Assembly (NCBI RefSeq): GCF_023065955.2
Contig: NW_026622908.1
Coordinates: 47,775,367 to 47,839,366, forward strand
DNA from: Ursus arctos
Taxonomy: Eukaryota; Chordata; Mammalia; Carnivora; Ursidae
Length of the DNA: 64,000 nt
Direction of reading: 5' to 3'
Shown here: positions 45,401 through 50,640 of the stretch, piece after piece
Layout: every line of letters starts with the position of its first letter
Position numbering within the stretch: position 1 is the stretch's first letter
The notes under the pieces: model-generated
What the model was told of the DNA's origin: nothing
The model's database searches: none
Seen by the model: only the letters and a program-made list of their open reading frames with translations
Made by a program: the position numbers and the translations under genes

Positions 45401-47250
45401 TCTCGATAAGCAGTCCGGAGCTGTAGTGCGGCGTGCTGACCCTGGGGCAGGGGTGCCGGGCGAGAGTCACCCCCCGCGGCAGGCCCTCCGCCATCCCCCT
45501 GCCAGGCGGGCCTGAGTCTGCGCGTCGGGTGGGTGGGGTGGCCTCGGCTCCCAGGCAGCCATGCCGGGGCCGCCGACAGCGTGGCCGCCCTCTGGGCCAG
45601 CTTGGGCCACCTGGGCTGGCTGGGCTCCTTGGGGCCCTCCACCCTCTGCCTGCCTGTGTCCCTGTCCGCAGCCACCCTCAGGGCCCTGTCCTCGGAGCCA
45701 GGCTCTGCCCACCCCTAACCCGGGCTGGCCCAGGCGCTAGCTCACCCCAGCTCTGCTCCGTGGGCCTGTACCCACCCCACGGAGACAGTGGGGGGGGGGG
45801 AGACAAAGGCGCTGGGCAGGAATGCAGCTTAGAGCCCCATTGTTGCAGAGACAATGGGGGACAATTGCCCGGGAGCGGGAGGGGCTCCCGCCTGCTCCCC
45901 CTTCTGTAACTCGAGCCTGGGTAACAGTGGATGCTGCCTGGGGCCCCAGCAGAGGGGCGGTAGCCGCCCCACGGGACCAGGAGTCCCTCGCGCCCACTCA
46001 CGTGGCCCCGTTGACCACAGCCAGCTGGCGGGTGAGGTAGATGGTGTCGTCCTTGATGTTCACCAGGATGTACTCGAGCTGGGGGTGCCCCCCGTCGCCG
46101 CCCGAGCTCCGCCTCAGGTGCACGGCGAACTCCTTGTAGGAGTCCCTGCAGTCGGACGCGAAGTTGTAGTCGCACAGGCCCGGGAAGCGGAAGACGTCCC
46201 CGTCGAAGGTCTTGTAGTGGAAGTCGCCCCAAGTGCTGCAGACGCTGTGGCCGTGGTTCTGGGTCCTGCCCTCTGGGGGAACAGGGGCACGCAGGGGTGA
46301 GCAGCCCGGCCCCCAGGAGGCCCGTCCCACGGCCCCGCCCGGCAGCCGCCCTCCAAGGACCCTCCGTGAGGCCGTCCTGCGGGAGTGGCCCCTGCTGGCC
46401 TTGGTCACCCCGCCCGGGGGGTCTCAGACCCCCGAAAGGACATCACCAGCTGCCACACCCTTGCACCTGAGCCTGGCACAGAATGAGGACATTTGCCGGG
46501 CAGGCAGCGGGGGCAGAGGGGCTTTCCGGAACCCTGGGCACCCTGTCCGCCCGGCCCAGCGTCCCCCACCCTGTCACCGCCAGAATCCACGTACCCTCCC
46601 ACTGCTCCCGCCACCCCACAGTTCCAGTGGGACTGTGTCCCCGCACGCTCAGACGGCGCCCACACCGTGTCCAAACATTGGAGGTCGGCTCCCCTCCAGT
46701 GGCTTTGTCGCCCAACCCCCACGGGATGGAGATGTCCCCATCCTACACTAGCAGTCTTTTCTGGAACGACTCCTTCATCATGTGGCCAAACACCCCACGC
46801 TGCAGAAGGCCGTCTTGGCCTTGGCCCTCCAAGGTCCCTGACACTCGGCCCCTCTTACTTGCCCCTGCCTGCCCCACACGCCCCTGGACAAAGGCTCAGC
46901 TCGGGTGTTTCCAACAGGCACCACCTCCCAGACACGCATTCGGGCCAGGAGATCACCTTCAAAGGGACGGCACGAACCCAAGACCACCTTCCCTCCTTCC
47001 TCTCCTCCACCCAAAGCCAGCAGGGTTTGGGGGGCAGGACGCCCGGCCCAAGTGGTGTACCCCAGAGGCTGGGCAGAGCAGGGCCACCTACTCCCAGGGA
47101 GAACGTCTGCTCCGGGCCGCCCCGGCCTTCCTGCCACCTCTCACCTCTCTGGAGCTCTGCACCCCCAGCCGAGCTCAGGGCCAGGCAGACGGCCACCAGG
47201 CGGGCTAGTGGCAGCCCCATGGTGGCTCAGAAGGGCGGCAGGGAGAGCAA
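15240..47250 (-). CDS. MUC2: MUC2, secreted gel-forming mucin 2 (whole gene)
   Basis: This is the goblet-cell mucin that polymerises into the intestinal mucus gel. Translated exons match mammalian MUC2 along the whole length, including the start MGLPLARL, the D3 motif [11 protein letters not shown] and the C-terminal cystine knot. I read 47 coding exons, all with AG acceptors and GT donors, giving about 5,895 residues (human is roughly 5,200-5,300). Order: signal peptide 1-20; VWD1 about 35-220; VWD2 about 375-590; D' and VWD3 about 740-1160; CysD1 about 1295-1390; PTS-A; CysD2; PTS-B; CysD3; PTS-C to about 5040; VWD4 about 5190-5400; VWC/TIL; CK about 5775-5870. In known MUC2 biology D3 links N-termini and CK dimerises C-termini. 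Exon 5 carries an apparent +1 frameshift. The locus ends are my estimates of the transcription start and poly-A site; coding runs 47220 to 15407. Confidence 0.97.
15258..15263 (-). terminator. MUC2 polyadenylation signal AATAAA
   Basis: AATAAA on the minus strand, followed by CTTGGGC as in other mammalian MUC2 3' ends, 145 bp after the stop codon. Cleavage is expected some 10-25 bp lower. Confidence 0.8.
15407..15644 (-). CDS. MUC2: MUC2 exon 47 (coding part): cystine knot end and stop
   Basis: Encodes [33 protein letters not shown] and a basic tail ending [13 protein letters not shown], then the stop at 15407-15409. The tail is longer and different from the human C-terminus. Confidence 0.95.
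15730..15856 (-). CDS. MUC2: MUC2 exon 46: cystine knot start
   Basis: Encodes [20 protein letters not shown] and [20 protein letters not shown], the first half of the CTCK dimerisation domain. 127 bp. Confidence 0.95.
16155..16194 (-). CDS. MUC2: MUC2 exon 45
   Basis: A 40-bp exon encoding [13 protein letters not shown], ending one base into a Cys codon. Confidence 0.93.
16312..16440 (-). CDS. MUC2: MUC2 exon 44
   Basis: Encodes [20 protein letters not shown] and [15 protein letters not shown]. Exactly 43 codons. The intron before it (16441-17044) holds an old LTR-like repeat. Confidence 0.95.
16585..16935 (+). mobile_element. Old LTR-like (MaLR/MLT1-type) fragment in MUC2 intron 43
   Basis: The plus strand keeps phrases typical of ancient mammalian LTR repeats: GTGACCTTATTTGGAGAAAG, CCTAAACCCAATGACCAGTG, GTCCTTAGAGAGAG and ACACCTTGATCTTGGACT. 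It lies antisense to MUC2. The family name is my recollection of the consensus, not a search. Confidence 0.6.
17045..17143 (-). CDS. MUC2: MUC2 exon 43: VWC2 end
   Basis: Encodes [20 protein letters not shown] and [13 protein letters not shown]. Exactly 33 codons. Confidence 0.95.
17233..17355 (-). CDS. MUC2: MUC2 exon 42: VWC2
   Basis: Encodes [20 protein letters not shown] and [16 protein letters not shown]. Exactly 41 codons. Confidence 0.95.
17555..17595 (-). CDS. MUC2: MUC2 exon 41
   Basis: A 41-bp exon encoding [13 protein letters not shown], conserved in mammalian MUC2; ends in phase 0. Confidence 0.92.
17754..17858 (-). CDS. MUC2: MUC2 exon 40: VWC1/2 linker
   Basis: Encodes [20 protein letters not shown] and [15 protein letters not shown]. 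105 bp. Confidence 0.93.
18072..18246 (-). CDS. MUC2: MUC2 exon 39: VWC1
   Basis: Encodes [40 protein letters not shown] and [12 protein letters not shown], a von Willebrand C module. 175 bp. Confidence 0.95.
18247..18913 (-). other. MUC2 intron 38 with degenerate GGAT tract
   Basis: 667 bp. Its middle (about 18590-18740) is a decayed GATG/GGA-rich simple repeat. The rest shows nothing recognisable. Confidence 0.75.
18914..18945 (-). CDS. MUC2: MUC2 exon 38: micro-exon
   Basis: A 32-bp exon encoding [10 protein letters not shown] with TAG acceptor and GTAGGG donor, matching the same short segment in human MUC2. Confidence 0.88.
19037..19122 (-). CDS. MUC2: MUC2 exon 37: TIL-4
   Basis: Encodes [20 protein letters not shown] and FDVCVELCG. 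The acceptor is ambiguous (CAG or CAGAG); only the second keeps frame with exon 36. 86 bp. Confidence 0.85.
19270..19354 (-). CDS. MUC2: MUC2 exon 36: TIL-4
   Basis: Encodes [20 protein letters not shown] then ESSLVAIR across the donor. The last residues differ from human, but the number of residues to the conserved LVEGC is the same, which supports the junction. Confidence 0.82.
19744..19922 (-). CDS. MUC2: MUC2 exon 35: C8-4
   Basis: Encodes [40 protein letters not shown] and [16 protein letters not shown]. 179 bp. Confidence 0.94.
20510..20732 (-). CDS. MUC2: MUC2 exon 34: VWD4 end
   Basis: Encodes [35 protein letters not shown], a short [20 protein letters not shown] linker and SPLCELIKD. 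223 bp. Confidence 0.94.
20946..21129 (-). CDS. MUC2: MUC2 exon 33: VWD4
   Basis: Encodes [40 protein letters not shown] and KGQCG. 184 bp. Confidence 0.95.
21712..21959 (-). CDS. MUC2: MUC2 exon 32: start of VWD4 with GDPH site
   Basis: Encodes [20 protein letters not shown] and [24 protein letters not shown] at 21931-21942 is the site at which MUC2 is known to cleave itself in acidic conditions. 248 bp, ends in phase 0. Confidence 0.96.
22403..22577 (-). CDS. MUC2: MUC2 exon 31: Cys-rich segment before VWD4
   Basis: Encodes [40 protein letters not shown] and [10 protein letters not shown]. 175 bp; acceptor TAG, donor GTAAGC. Confidence 0.94.
22901..23130 (-). CDS. MUC2: MUC2 exon 30: post-PTS linker
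   Basis: Encodes [40 protein letters not shown] and CPDFDPPRQ. 230 bp, ends in phase 0. Confidence 0.94.
23405..34690 (-). CDS. MUC2: MUC2 giant central exon 29: CysD1, PTS-A, CysD2, PTS-B, CysD3, PTS-C
   Basis: A single 11,286-bp open frame (3,762 codons) from the acceptor at 34691-34692 to the donor at 23403-23404. It opens with [15 protein letters not shown] and ends with [12 protein letters not shown]. Between are Thr/Pro mucin domains, the substrate for dense O-glycosylation, interrupted by three Cys-rich CysD modules. In the minus strand the PTS parts are nearly all A and C. No stop or intron signal was needed to keep the frame. An unseen in-frame intron cannot be excluded but nothing suggests one. 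Human MUC2 has two CysD here. Confidence 0.93.
23450..29812 (-). repeat. MUC2: PTS-C, main mucin tandem-repeat domain
   Basis: About 2,120 residues of 13-residue (39-bp) units of the [13 protein letters not shown] and [13 protein letters not shown] kinds, alternating with [10 protein letters not shown] and GTETPTPTP variants. Units are arranged in higher-order repeats, about 0.87 kb long around 24.3-27 kb and about 0.24 kb long around 28.1-29.05 kb. It corresponds in position to the human VNTR, but the human unit is 23 residues long. Confidence 0.92.
24361..26980 (-). repeat. Three-copy higher-order repeat (~0.87 kb) in PTS-C
   Basis: A landmark phrase that breaks the simple unit (plus-strand GTCGTAGTGGTGGTGG) occurs at 24361, 25249 and 26104, spacing 888 and 855 bp. 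Each copy is followed by the same ordered series of variant units, so whole blocks of about 22 units were duplicated. Confidence 0.8.
29488..30317 (-). repeat. Identical 830-bp duplicated block, copy 2 (contains CysD3)
   Basis: Reads the same as 32686-33515 at an offset of exactly 3,198 bp (1,066 codons). It spans the end of one PTS domain, the whole CysD and the start of the preceding one. The first mismatches are at 29487 and 30318. Confidence 0.88.
29813..30110 (-). other. MUC2: CysD3 module of MUC2 (identical copy of CysD2)
   Basis: Base-for-base the same as 33011-33308 as far as I could read, including the flanking Thr/Pro sequence. Human MUC2 has no third CysD, so this is a duplicated module or an assembly duplicate. 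Confidence 0.9.
30111..33010 (-). repeat. MUC2: PTS-B mucin repeat between CysD2 and CysD3
   Basis: About 965 residues. Most follow a 13-residue unit such as [13 protein letters not shown], mixed with [13 protein letters not shown] and runs of Thr. It opens after CysD2 with a poly-Thr stretch coded by a (GGT)n-type tract near 32935-32967 on the plus strand, and ends at [10 protein letters not shown] before CysD3. Confidence 0.9.
32686..33515 (-). repeat. Identical 830-bp duplicated block, copy 1 (contains CysD2)
   Basis: Partner of 29488-30317. The offset is a multiple of three, so the duplication keeps the mucin frame. Similarity continues beyond the identical core towards lower coordinates with small differences and an extra unit of about 126 bp near 32560-32690. 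Confidence 0.88.
33011..33308 (-). other. MUC2: CysD2 module of MUC2 (first of two identical copies)
   Basis: Starts [20 protein letters not shown] and ends [11 protein letters not shown]. Corresponds to the second CysD of human MUC2. It reads identically to the module at 29813-30110. Confidence 0.92.
33322..34401 (-). repeat. MUC2: PTS-A mucin repeat ([13 protein letters not shown] type)
   Basis: About 360 residues of Thr/Pro repeats with the recurring theme [20 protein letters not shown], lacking the Gly-containing unit of the later domains. It sits between CysD1 and CysD2, as the small PTS domain does in human MUC2. The 5' part has a more varied sequence ([20 protein letters not shown]). 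Confidence 0.9.
34402..34690 (-). other. MUC2: CysD1 module of MUC2
   Basis: About 95 residues from [13 protein letters not shown] through [31 protein letters not shown] and [11 protein letters not shown]. It keeps the W-x-x-W motif and the Cys pattern of mucin CysD modules, which in known biology make weak cross-links in the gel. Confidence 0.92.
34691..35723 (-). other. MUC2 intron 28
   Basis: 1,033 bp, the longest intron, just before the giant exon. Mostly unique; a short AT-rich patch lies at 35285-35325. No coding signal seen. Confidence 0.8.
35724..35930 (-). CDS. MUC2: MUC2 exon 28: end of D3 region and first Thr run
   Basis: Encodes [20 protein letters not shown] and [18 protein letters not shown], then a Thr run coded by an almost pure ACC trinucleotide repeat (about 35742-35780), likely length-variable, then PTTSTS. 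207 bp. Confidence 0.93.
36280..36323 (-). CDS. MUC2: MUC2 exon 27: E3
   Basis: Very short exon (44 bp) encoding [16 protein letters not shown] across its junctions, in agreement with mammalian MUC2. Confidence 0.92.
36324..36667 (-). other. MUC2 intron 26, GT/CA-rich
   Basis: Contains an imperfect GTGTGCG-type dinucleotide-rich stretch at 36590-36635. No gene signal. Confidence 0.75.
36668..36815 (-). CDS. MUC2: MUC2 exon 26: TIL-3/E3
   Basis: Encodes [20 protein letters not shown] and [20 protein letters not shown]. The donor reads TG/GTACCTAA, weaker than its neighbours, but it completes the Cys codon that exon 27 continues. 148 bp. Confidence 0.9.
36816..37326 (-). other. MUC2 intron 25
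   Basis: 511 bp with a 15-base C run at 36960-36974 (plus strand). Nothing else recognised. Confidence 0.8.
37327..37458 (-). CDS. MUC2: MUC2 exon 25: C8-3/TIL-3
   Basis: Encodes [36 protein letters not shown] and their linker. 132 bp. Confidence 0.95.
37643..37799 (-). CDS. MUC2: MUC2 exon 24: C8-3
   Basis: Encodes [20 protein letters not shown] and [20 protein letters not shown], nearly identical to other mammalian MUC2. 157 bp. Confidence 0.96.
38129..38368 (-). CDS. MUC2: MUC2 exon 23: VWD3 CGLCG and C8-3 start
   Basis: Encodes [36 protein letters not shown] and [20 protein letters not shown]. Exactly 80 codons. D3 drives N-terminal covalent assembly in known MUC2. Confidence 0.96.
38451..38630 (-). 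CDS. MUC2: MUC2 exon 22: VWD3
   Basis: Encodes [40 protein letters not shown] and [10 protein letters not shown]. Exactly 60 codons. Confidence 0.95.
38715..38825 (-). CDS. MUC2: MUC2 exon 21: VWD3
   Basis: Encodes [20 protein letters not shown] and [17 protein letters not shown]. Exactly 37 codons. Confidence 0.95.
39138..39276 (-). CDS. MUC2: MUC2 exon 20: start of VWD3
   Basis: Encodes [20 protein letters not shown] and [20 protein letters not shown], the start of the D3 assembly. 139 bp, ends in phase 0. Confidence 0.95.
39503..39654 (-). CDS. MUC2: MUC2 exon 19: D' (TIL') and E'
   Basis: Encodes [40 protein letters not shown] and VDCNT. 152 bp. Confidence 0.95.
39991..40091 (-). CDS. 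MUC2: MUC2 exon 18: D' start
   Basis: Encodes [20 protein letters not shown] and SCQTLAAGH. 101 bp, ends in phase 0. Confidence 0.94.
40200..40252 (-). CDS. MUC2: MUC2 exon 17: E2 end
   Basis: Short exon encoding [18 protein letters not shown]. 53 bp; phase 2 in, phase 1 out. Confidence 0.93.
40340..40595 (-). CDS. MUC2: MUC2 exon 16: TIL-2 and E2
   Basis: Encodes [40 protein letters not shown] and the [14 protein letters not shown] stretch. 256 bp, ends two bases into a Cys codon. Confidence 0.95.
40841..40967 (-). CDS. MUC2: MUC2 exon 15: C8-2
   Basis: Encodes [20 protein letters not shown] and [12 protein letters not shown]. 127 bp, ends one base into a codon. Confidence 0.95.
40968..41254 (-). 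other. MUC2 intron 14, CA-rich
   Basis: Interrupted CACA/ACGT-rich tract at 41030-41145. No coding signal. Confidence 0.75.
41255..41349 (-). CDS. MUC2: MUC2 exon 14: C8-2
   Basis: Encodes [20 protein letters not shown] followed by [12 protein letters not shown]. 95 bp, ends in phase 0. Confidence 0.95.
41767..41931 (-). CDS. MUC2: MUC2 exon 13: VWD2 GLCGNFNG and C8-2 start
   Basis: Encodes [19 protein letters not shown], the CxxC-bearing end of VWD2, then [20 protein letters not shown] and [10 protein letters not shown]. 165 bp. Confidence 0.95.
42040..42177 (-). CDS. MUC2: MUC2 exon 12: VWD2
   Basis: Encodes [20 protein letters not shown] and [20 protein letters not shown]. 138 bp. Confidence 0.94.
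42291..42360 (-). CDS. MUC2: MUC2 exon 11: VWD2
   Basis: Encodes [20 protein letters not shown] then HVT. 70 bp, ends one base into a codon. Confidence 0.95.
42446..42556 (-). CDS. MUC2: MUC2 exon 10: VWD2
   Basis: Encodes [20 protein letters not shown] and [15 protein letters not shown]. Exactly 37 codons, phase 0 on both sides. Confidence 0.95.
42648..42786 (-). CDS. MUC2: MUC2 exon 9: start of VWD2
   Basis: Encodes [20 protein letters not shown] and [20 protein letters not shown], the opening of VWD2. 139 bp, ends in phase 0. Confidence 0.95.
42830..43345. repeat. GC-rich minisatellite in MUC2 intron 8
   Basis: Roughly 500 bp of degenerate 14-17-bp units of the form CAGCCCTGCCCCCC (plus strand), with some units ending in GCTGGCCCC or CACCCC. 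The transcript-sense strand is therefore G-rich with many GGGG runs. It fills almost the whole intron between exons 8 and 9. Confidence 0.92.
43366..43483 (-). CDS. MUC2: MUC2 exon 8: TIL-1/E1 to VWD2 linker
   Basis: Encodes [20 protein letters not shown] and [14 protein letters not shown]. 118 bp. The following intron (42787-43365) is largely a GC-rich minisatellite. Confidence 0.95.
43969..44094 (-). CDS. MUC2: MUC2 exon 7: TIL-1 module
   Basis: Encodes [19 protein letters not shown] and [17 protein letters not shown], the trypsin-inhibitor-like module that follows C8. 126 bp. Confidence 0.95.
44301..44511 (-). CDS. MUC2: MUC2 exon 6: C8-1 module
   Basis: Cys-rich C8 module after VWD1, with [31 protein letters not shown] and [16 protein letters not shown]. 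211 bp, ends one base into a codon at GTAAGA. Confidence 0.95.
44634..44744 (-). CDS. MUC2: MUC2 exon 5: end of VWD1, with apparent +1 frameshift
   Basis: The frame starts as [14 protein letters not shown] and VVCDDP, matching MUC2. After a run of five C (minus strand; G at 44670-44674) the frame is off by one: the expected [12 protein letters not shown] is read only in the next frame. The exon is 111 bp, while its entry and exit phases require 110. Exon 6 continues correctly as RAECEKLL. The cause may be an assembly error in a homopolymer or a real allele. Confidence 0.85.
44835..44925 (-). CDS. MUC2: MUC2 exon 4: VWD1 CGLCG segment
   Basis: Encodes [20 protein letters not shown], carrying the CxxC (CGLC) motif common to VWD domains, then the YSEFLSDG stretch. 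91 bp, ends one base into a codon. Confidence 0.94.
45327..45441 (-). CDS. MUC2: MUC2 exon 3: VWD1
   Basis: Encodes [20 protein letters not shown] and [14 protein letters not shown], the middle of VWD1. 115 bp, ends in phase 0 at GTGGGT. Confidence 0.94.
45442..46001 (-). other. MUC2 intron 2
   Basis: 560 bp, GC-rich, with a G-run at about 45790-45800. No other feature seen. Confidence 0.85.
46002..46272 (-). CDS. MUC2: MUC2 exon 2: start of VWD1
   Basis: Begins VWD1 with [20 protein letters not shown], followed by DYNFASDC and the [10 protein letters not shown] strand. 271 bp, entered in phase 1 and left in phase 2. Acceptor CCCCCAG, donor GTGAGT. Confidence 0.95.
46273..47144 (-). other. 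MUC2 intron 1
   Basis: 872 bp between the signal-peptide exon and VWD1. I see no repeat or second gene in it. Confidence 0.85.
47145..47220 (-). CDS. MUC2: MUC2 exon 1 (coding part): start codon and signal peptide
   Basis: The start codon at 47218-47220 opens [20 protein letters not shown], a typical secretory signal peptide with a Leu/Ala/Val core, probably cut near residue 20. The exon ends after one base of the next codon at a GTGAGA donor. It lies about 50 bp below a TATA box. Confidence 0.95.
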
Positions 47251-47268
47251 CCGGGGCAGGGGTCCGGG

Positions 47269-47278
47269 CCTTATATGG
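47269..47278 (-). promoter_or_regulatory. MUC2 TATA box inside a CArG element (CCATATAAGG)
   Basis: The minus strand reads CCATATAAGG, a TATA-like core that is also a perfect CC(A/T)6GG CArG sequence. It lies about 50 bp above the start codon, which implies a 5' UTR of roughly 20-30 nt, as in human MUC2. Confidence 0.8.
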
Positions 47279-47310
47279 CCCAGCAGGACCGGCAGAGGCG
47301 GGGAGAGCAG

Positions 47311-47336
47311 GGGAGGGGCGAGGGGTGGGTGGGGCG
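47311..47336 (-). promoter_or_regulatory. CACCC/GC-box cluster (Sp1/KLF type)
   Basis: The minus strand is C-rich with CCCACCCACCCCTCGCCCC, offering overlapping CACCC and GC boxes just above the TATA box. Human MUC2 has a CACCC box at a similar place. Factor binding is inferred. Confidence 0.55.
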
Positions 47337-47344
47337 TTTGCCAG

Positions 47345-47427
47345 GTTATCAAGAAAACAGCTGCGGGGGCTCCTGAGGTGCCACCTTGGAAATATTGATT
47401 CAAGTTATCTGCGGTTAATCTTTATTG
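47345..47427 (-). promoter_or_regulatory. Proximal intestinal module: two GATA motifs, HNF1-like and CDX-like motifs
   Basis: On the minus strand there is GATAAC at 47345-47350 and AGATAA at 47405-47410. A GATTAACC half-site next to AATAAAG (47413-47426) resembles HNF1 and CDX2 sites. GATA4 and CDX2 are known MUC2 activators; use of these copies is inferred from motif and position only. Confidence 0.5.
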
Positions 47428-48629
47428 AGCCCTCGGTAAAGGTAGCCCTCTTCAAGATGCCTCAGCACCAGTGACCCCAGTTCCGACACACGCCCTCCCA
47501 GCGACGAGCAGGACCGGGCCCAGCACGGAGGTCCTGTGCCACCACACCCTGGCAGGCGCGTGCCCCTCCCGGCCCCAGCCCACCCTGCCCAGCGTCCCCA
47601 CAGAGCCAGGCTTGAACGAGGCTCTTCCCCGAGGGGGGCTCCCAGACAGGACCACTGCCCCATGTCTGCTCCTCTCTCCCACTCTGGTCCCCCAGCCTCC
47701 CCTCCCAGGGGCCCGAGGCCCCCAAGCCGGGGAACGTGTGGGCTCCTGGGAGGTCCAGGGGCTGCCCCATCTCGTGTGGACTCTGCCCCTTGGCCCGTTC
47801 CCACTGGCAGCCCCATGTCCGGCCCCCAACCCCGGCACACCCTCTAATCCCCTCGCGTTCCCAGGCAGAGCCAGTCTCTGGAATTAGCTGTAATTGGAAC
47901 TTGGGAAGCCCAGCCAGGGGACGCTTAACTGAAACACACCCTGTGGGGCACGGAAGGCCTGGCTGGAGGCTGGGAGCGGACGTCCCCGAGGGGAAGTGGC
48001 CCAGACACAGCCCCAGGCTGGCGCCTCCCTTGTGGGCCCAGAACTTCATCTTCTGGGAAGTTCGGGGAGAACGGAATGCTCGGACTCCTCAAATCATGAC
48101 CTAGTGGTTCCCAAGCTTCAGGGCAAGTGGGCAGCACTCATCTCGACAATCACTGAGATCCTGGGCAAGGTGGACACCGAGCGGACGGGGGTGTGGGACC
48201 CCCTGTTTCCCTGAGCCAGGCTCCCCTCAGACGTATGACCAGAGCAAGTGCCCGGCAACAGTGAGCACCTTGGCCAGCACCTCCCTGTGGGCCTGGGATG
48301 TAGTCCCTTCTCCCACCCCGCTGCACCGTGAGCCCCAGGCCCAGCAACTGTCCTCTCCTCCAGAGCCCAGGGACCCAGGCACGAGTGGGTGGCCTGAGCC
48401 AGGAGCAAGAGGGATTAGGAAACCAGAGCCAGATGGGCCCACGGGCCCATTGTCCACTTCCCTGTGGGGCCAAATAGGCTGGCACCGAGCCCTGGGGAAA
48501 CCCAAGGACGGGGGCCCCCTTGCAGCCCCCAGAGGCATTGATTTTCCATGACAGTCTTCCTCTGCCCTGGTGGGGTTCAGAGAAATTCTGGCGCCACACT
48601 GGACACCCAGTCCAGCCTCTCCTGCCTTG
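47428..48629. other. MUC2 5' flank, no gene seen
   Basis: Unique-looking GC-rich sequence between the proximal promoter motifs and the 27-bp minisatellite. No gene signal found. Confidence 0.55.
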
Positions 48630-48644
48630 AGTGTGACAGGCGAG

Positions 48645-49325
48645 AGTCCTCCCCTGGGATGGAGAAGGTGGGGTCCTCCCCTGGGACGGAGAAGGTGGGG
48701 TCCTCTCCTGGGATTGAGAAGGTGGGGTCCTCCCCTGGGATGGAGATGCAGTGTCCTCCCCTGGGACTGAGAAGGTGGGATCTTCCCCTGGGACTGAGAA
48801 GGTGGGGTCCTCTCCTGGGACTGAGAAGGTGGTGCCCTCCCCTGGGACTGAGAAGGCGGGGTCCTCTCCTGGAACTGAGAAGGCGGGGTCCTCTCCTGGG
48901 ACTCAGAAGGTGGGGTCCTCCCCTGGGACTCAGAAGGTGGGGTCCTCCCCTGGGACTCAGAAAGTGGGGTCTTCCCCTGGGACTGAGAAGGTGGGATCTT
49001 CCCCTGGGACTGAGAAGGTGGGGTCCTCTCCTGGGACTGAGAAGGTGGGGTCCTACCCTGGGACTGAGAAGGTGGGGTCTTCTCCTGGGACTGAGAAAGT
49101 GGGGTCCTCTCCTGGGACTGAGAAGGTGGGATCTTCCCCTGGGACTGAGAAGGTGGGATCTTCCCCTGGAACTGAGAAGGTGGGGACCTCCCCTGGGACT
49201 GAGAAAGCGGGGTCCTCTCCTGGGACTGAGAAGGTGGGGTCCTCCCCTGGGACTGAGAAGGTGGGGTCCTCCCCTGGGACTGAGAAGGTGGGATTCTCCC
49301 CTTGGATTGAGAAGGTGGGAATTCA
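48645..49325. repeat. 27-bp minisatellite (about 25 copies) upstream of MUC2
   Basis: Units contain GGGACTGAGAAGGTGGGG followed by TCCTCCCCT or TCTTCCCCT. Translation repeats every nine codons (GSSPGTEKV in one frame), so the period is 27 bp. Open frames on both strands are products of the repeat. Confidence 0.93.
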
Positions 49326-50318
49326 CTACTGGGGTCTGAGGTCAGCCCTATGTCTCCTATGTATGGGGCAGCAGTGCTGACCTGAGGCCCAGAGGTCTGA
49401 ACCTAACACTCCCAGCCCTGTCACAGGGTCTCAGGTAGGGCCCCGAGGAACAGTGACATCAGGCTGCCAGGCACGGGGTGGAGACTCAGAGCGCGTGGTG
49501 GGAAGGAGCCCGTAGAAGGTGGTGGTGAAGGCTCCGTCAGGCCGGGGTGACCAGCGTCGCCCCACCACCCCAGCAGAGTCTGGGTCAGCTTCCCATGCTC
49601 AGTGCTCCATTGCACCCCTGGTCAATCCCCACAGCCAGCTGGTCTTTCTCACTGTGGTCATGGGGCCCCTTACAGGTGAGTCAGTGGGGTGCAGGCTCTG
49701 CTCCGTACCGGACGGAAATGCCCAAATAGGGCAACAGACGCCTGGTACACTGAGACACGTACCCCCATCACCTTTACCACGTGGACGGACGTGGGAAGAA
49801 GAGTGTCTGCCCTGGAAGTGTCCCTTCTGCAGCTGGAGCATGTTCTCCCCCTGGACCCCACGGGGACCCCCCACCCCTGGTCCCCAGTGGAGGACACAGC
49901 CCTGCCTAGCAGCAGCCGGGAGGCTGTTGAGGAGACGATGACCCCATCCCTGACAGGCGGACCCCCAGCACAGGGCCCAGGACACCCGGAGCCTCCCTGC
50001 CAGACCCCACACCCAGCAGTGTTTACCCTGACAAGACACTGTTCCCAAGGACTACACAAATTTACCACAGGGAGGAGGCCACAAAGACGTCATGAAATGG
50101 CCTAAAGTGACTGTCCCACTGCTTTCTGTCCACAAACCTGACTCATCAGGAAGTGGAGGGGTTGTGGGGGAGGGTGTAGGGGAGGGAATGGGGGAAATGG
50201 GGATGGGGGTTGTGGGGGAGGGGAGGAAGAAGAAAGGAAAGAGGAAGCCTCACACCTGCCAGAGAGACCTGAAGATAGCAGGTGCGTCCCCAGCCTGCCA
50301 AGTCCCCGTTTTGAGTCA
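49326..50318. other. 5' flank, no gene seen
   Basis: Contains a G-rich stretch at 50155-50245 (GGGGTTGTGGGGGAGGG). No exon recognised. Confidence 0.5.
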
Positions 50319-50319
50319 C

Positions 50320-50640
50320 CTGGTGTGAAGGTTAATTTCATGTGTCAACAGGGCTAGGCCATGGTACCAATAAAACACCAGTCTACATGTTGCTGTGAAG
50401 GTATGTTTTACATGTGAATAGATCACCCTTCATAATGTGGGTGGGCCTTATCCTACCAGTCGAAGGCTCTAAGAGGAAAAAGACGGAGGTCCCCCAGGAG
50501 GAAAGAATTCTGCTTCCAGATGGCCTTTGGTCTGCAGCCGCAACATCAGCTCTTCCCTGGTGTCCAGCCTGCAGGCCCACCCTGCAGGCTTCAGACTTGC
50601 AGCCCCCACAATTCCTTAAAATAAATCTCTCTCTCTCCCT
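50320..50640 (+). mobile_element. Old LTR-like fragment
   Basis: Keeps GTGAAGGTTAATTTCATGTG, AATGTGGGTGGGCCTTATCC, GGCCCACCCTGCAGGC and a closing AATTCCTTAAAATAAATCTC, a layout seen in ancient mammalian LTR repeats with an internal AATAAA. The family assignment is not certain. Confidence 0.5.

Noticed and set aside
48548..49380. Frames of 209-263 codons repeating GSSPGTEKV or LGLRRWGPP
   Set aside because: All frames of the 27-bp minisatellite are open; typical of repeats without stops, not of genes.
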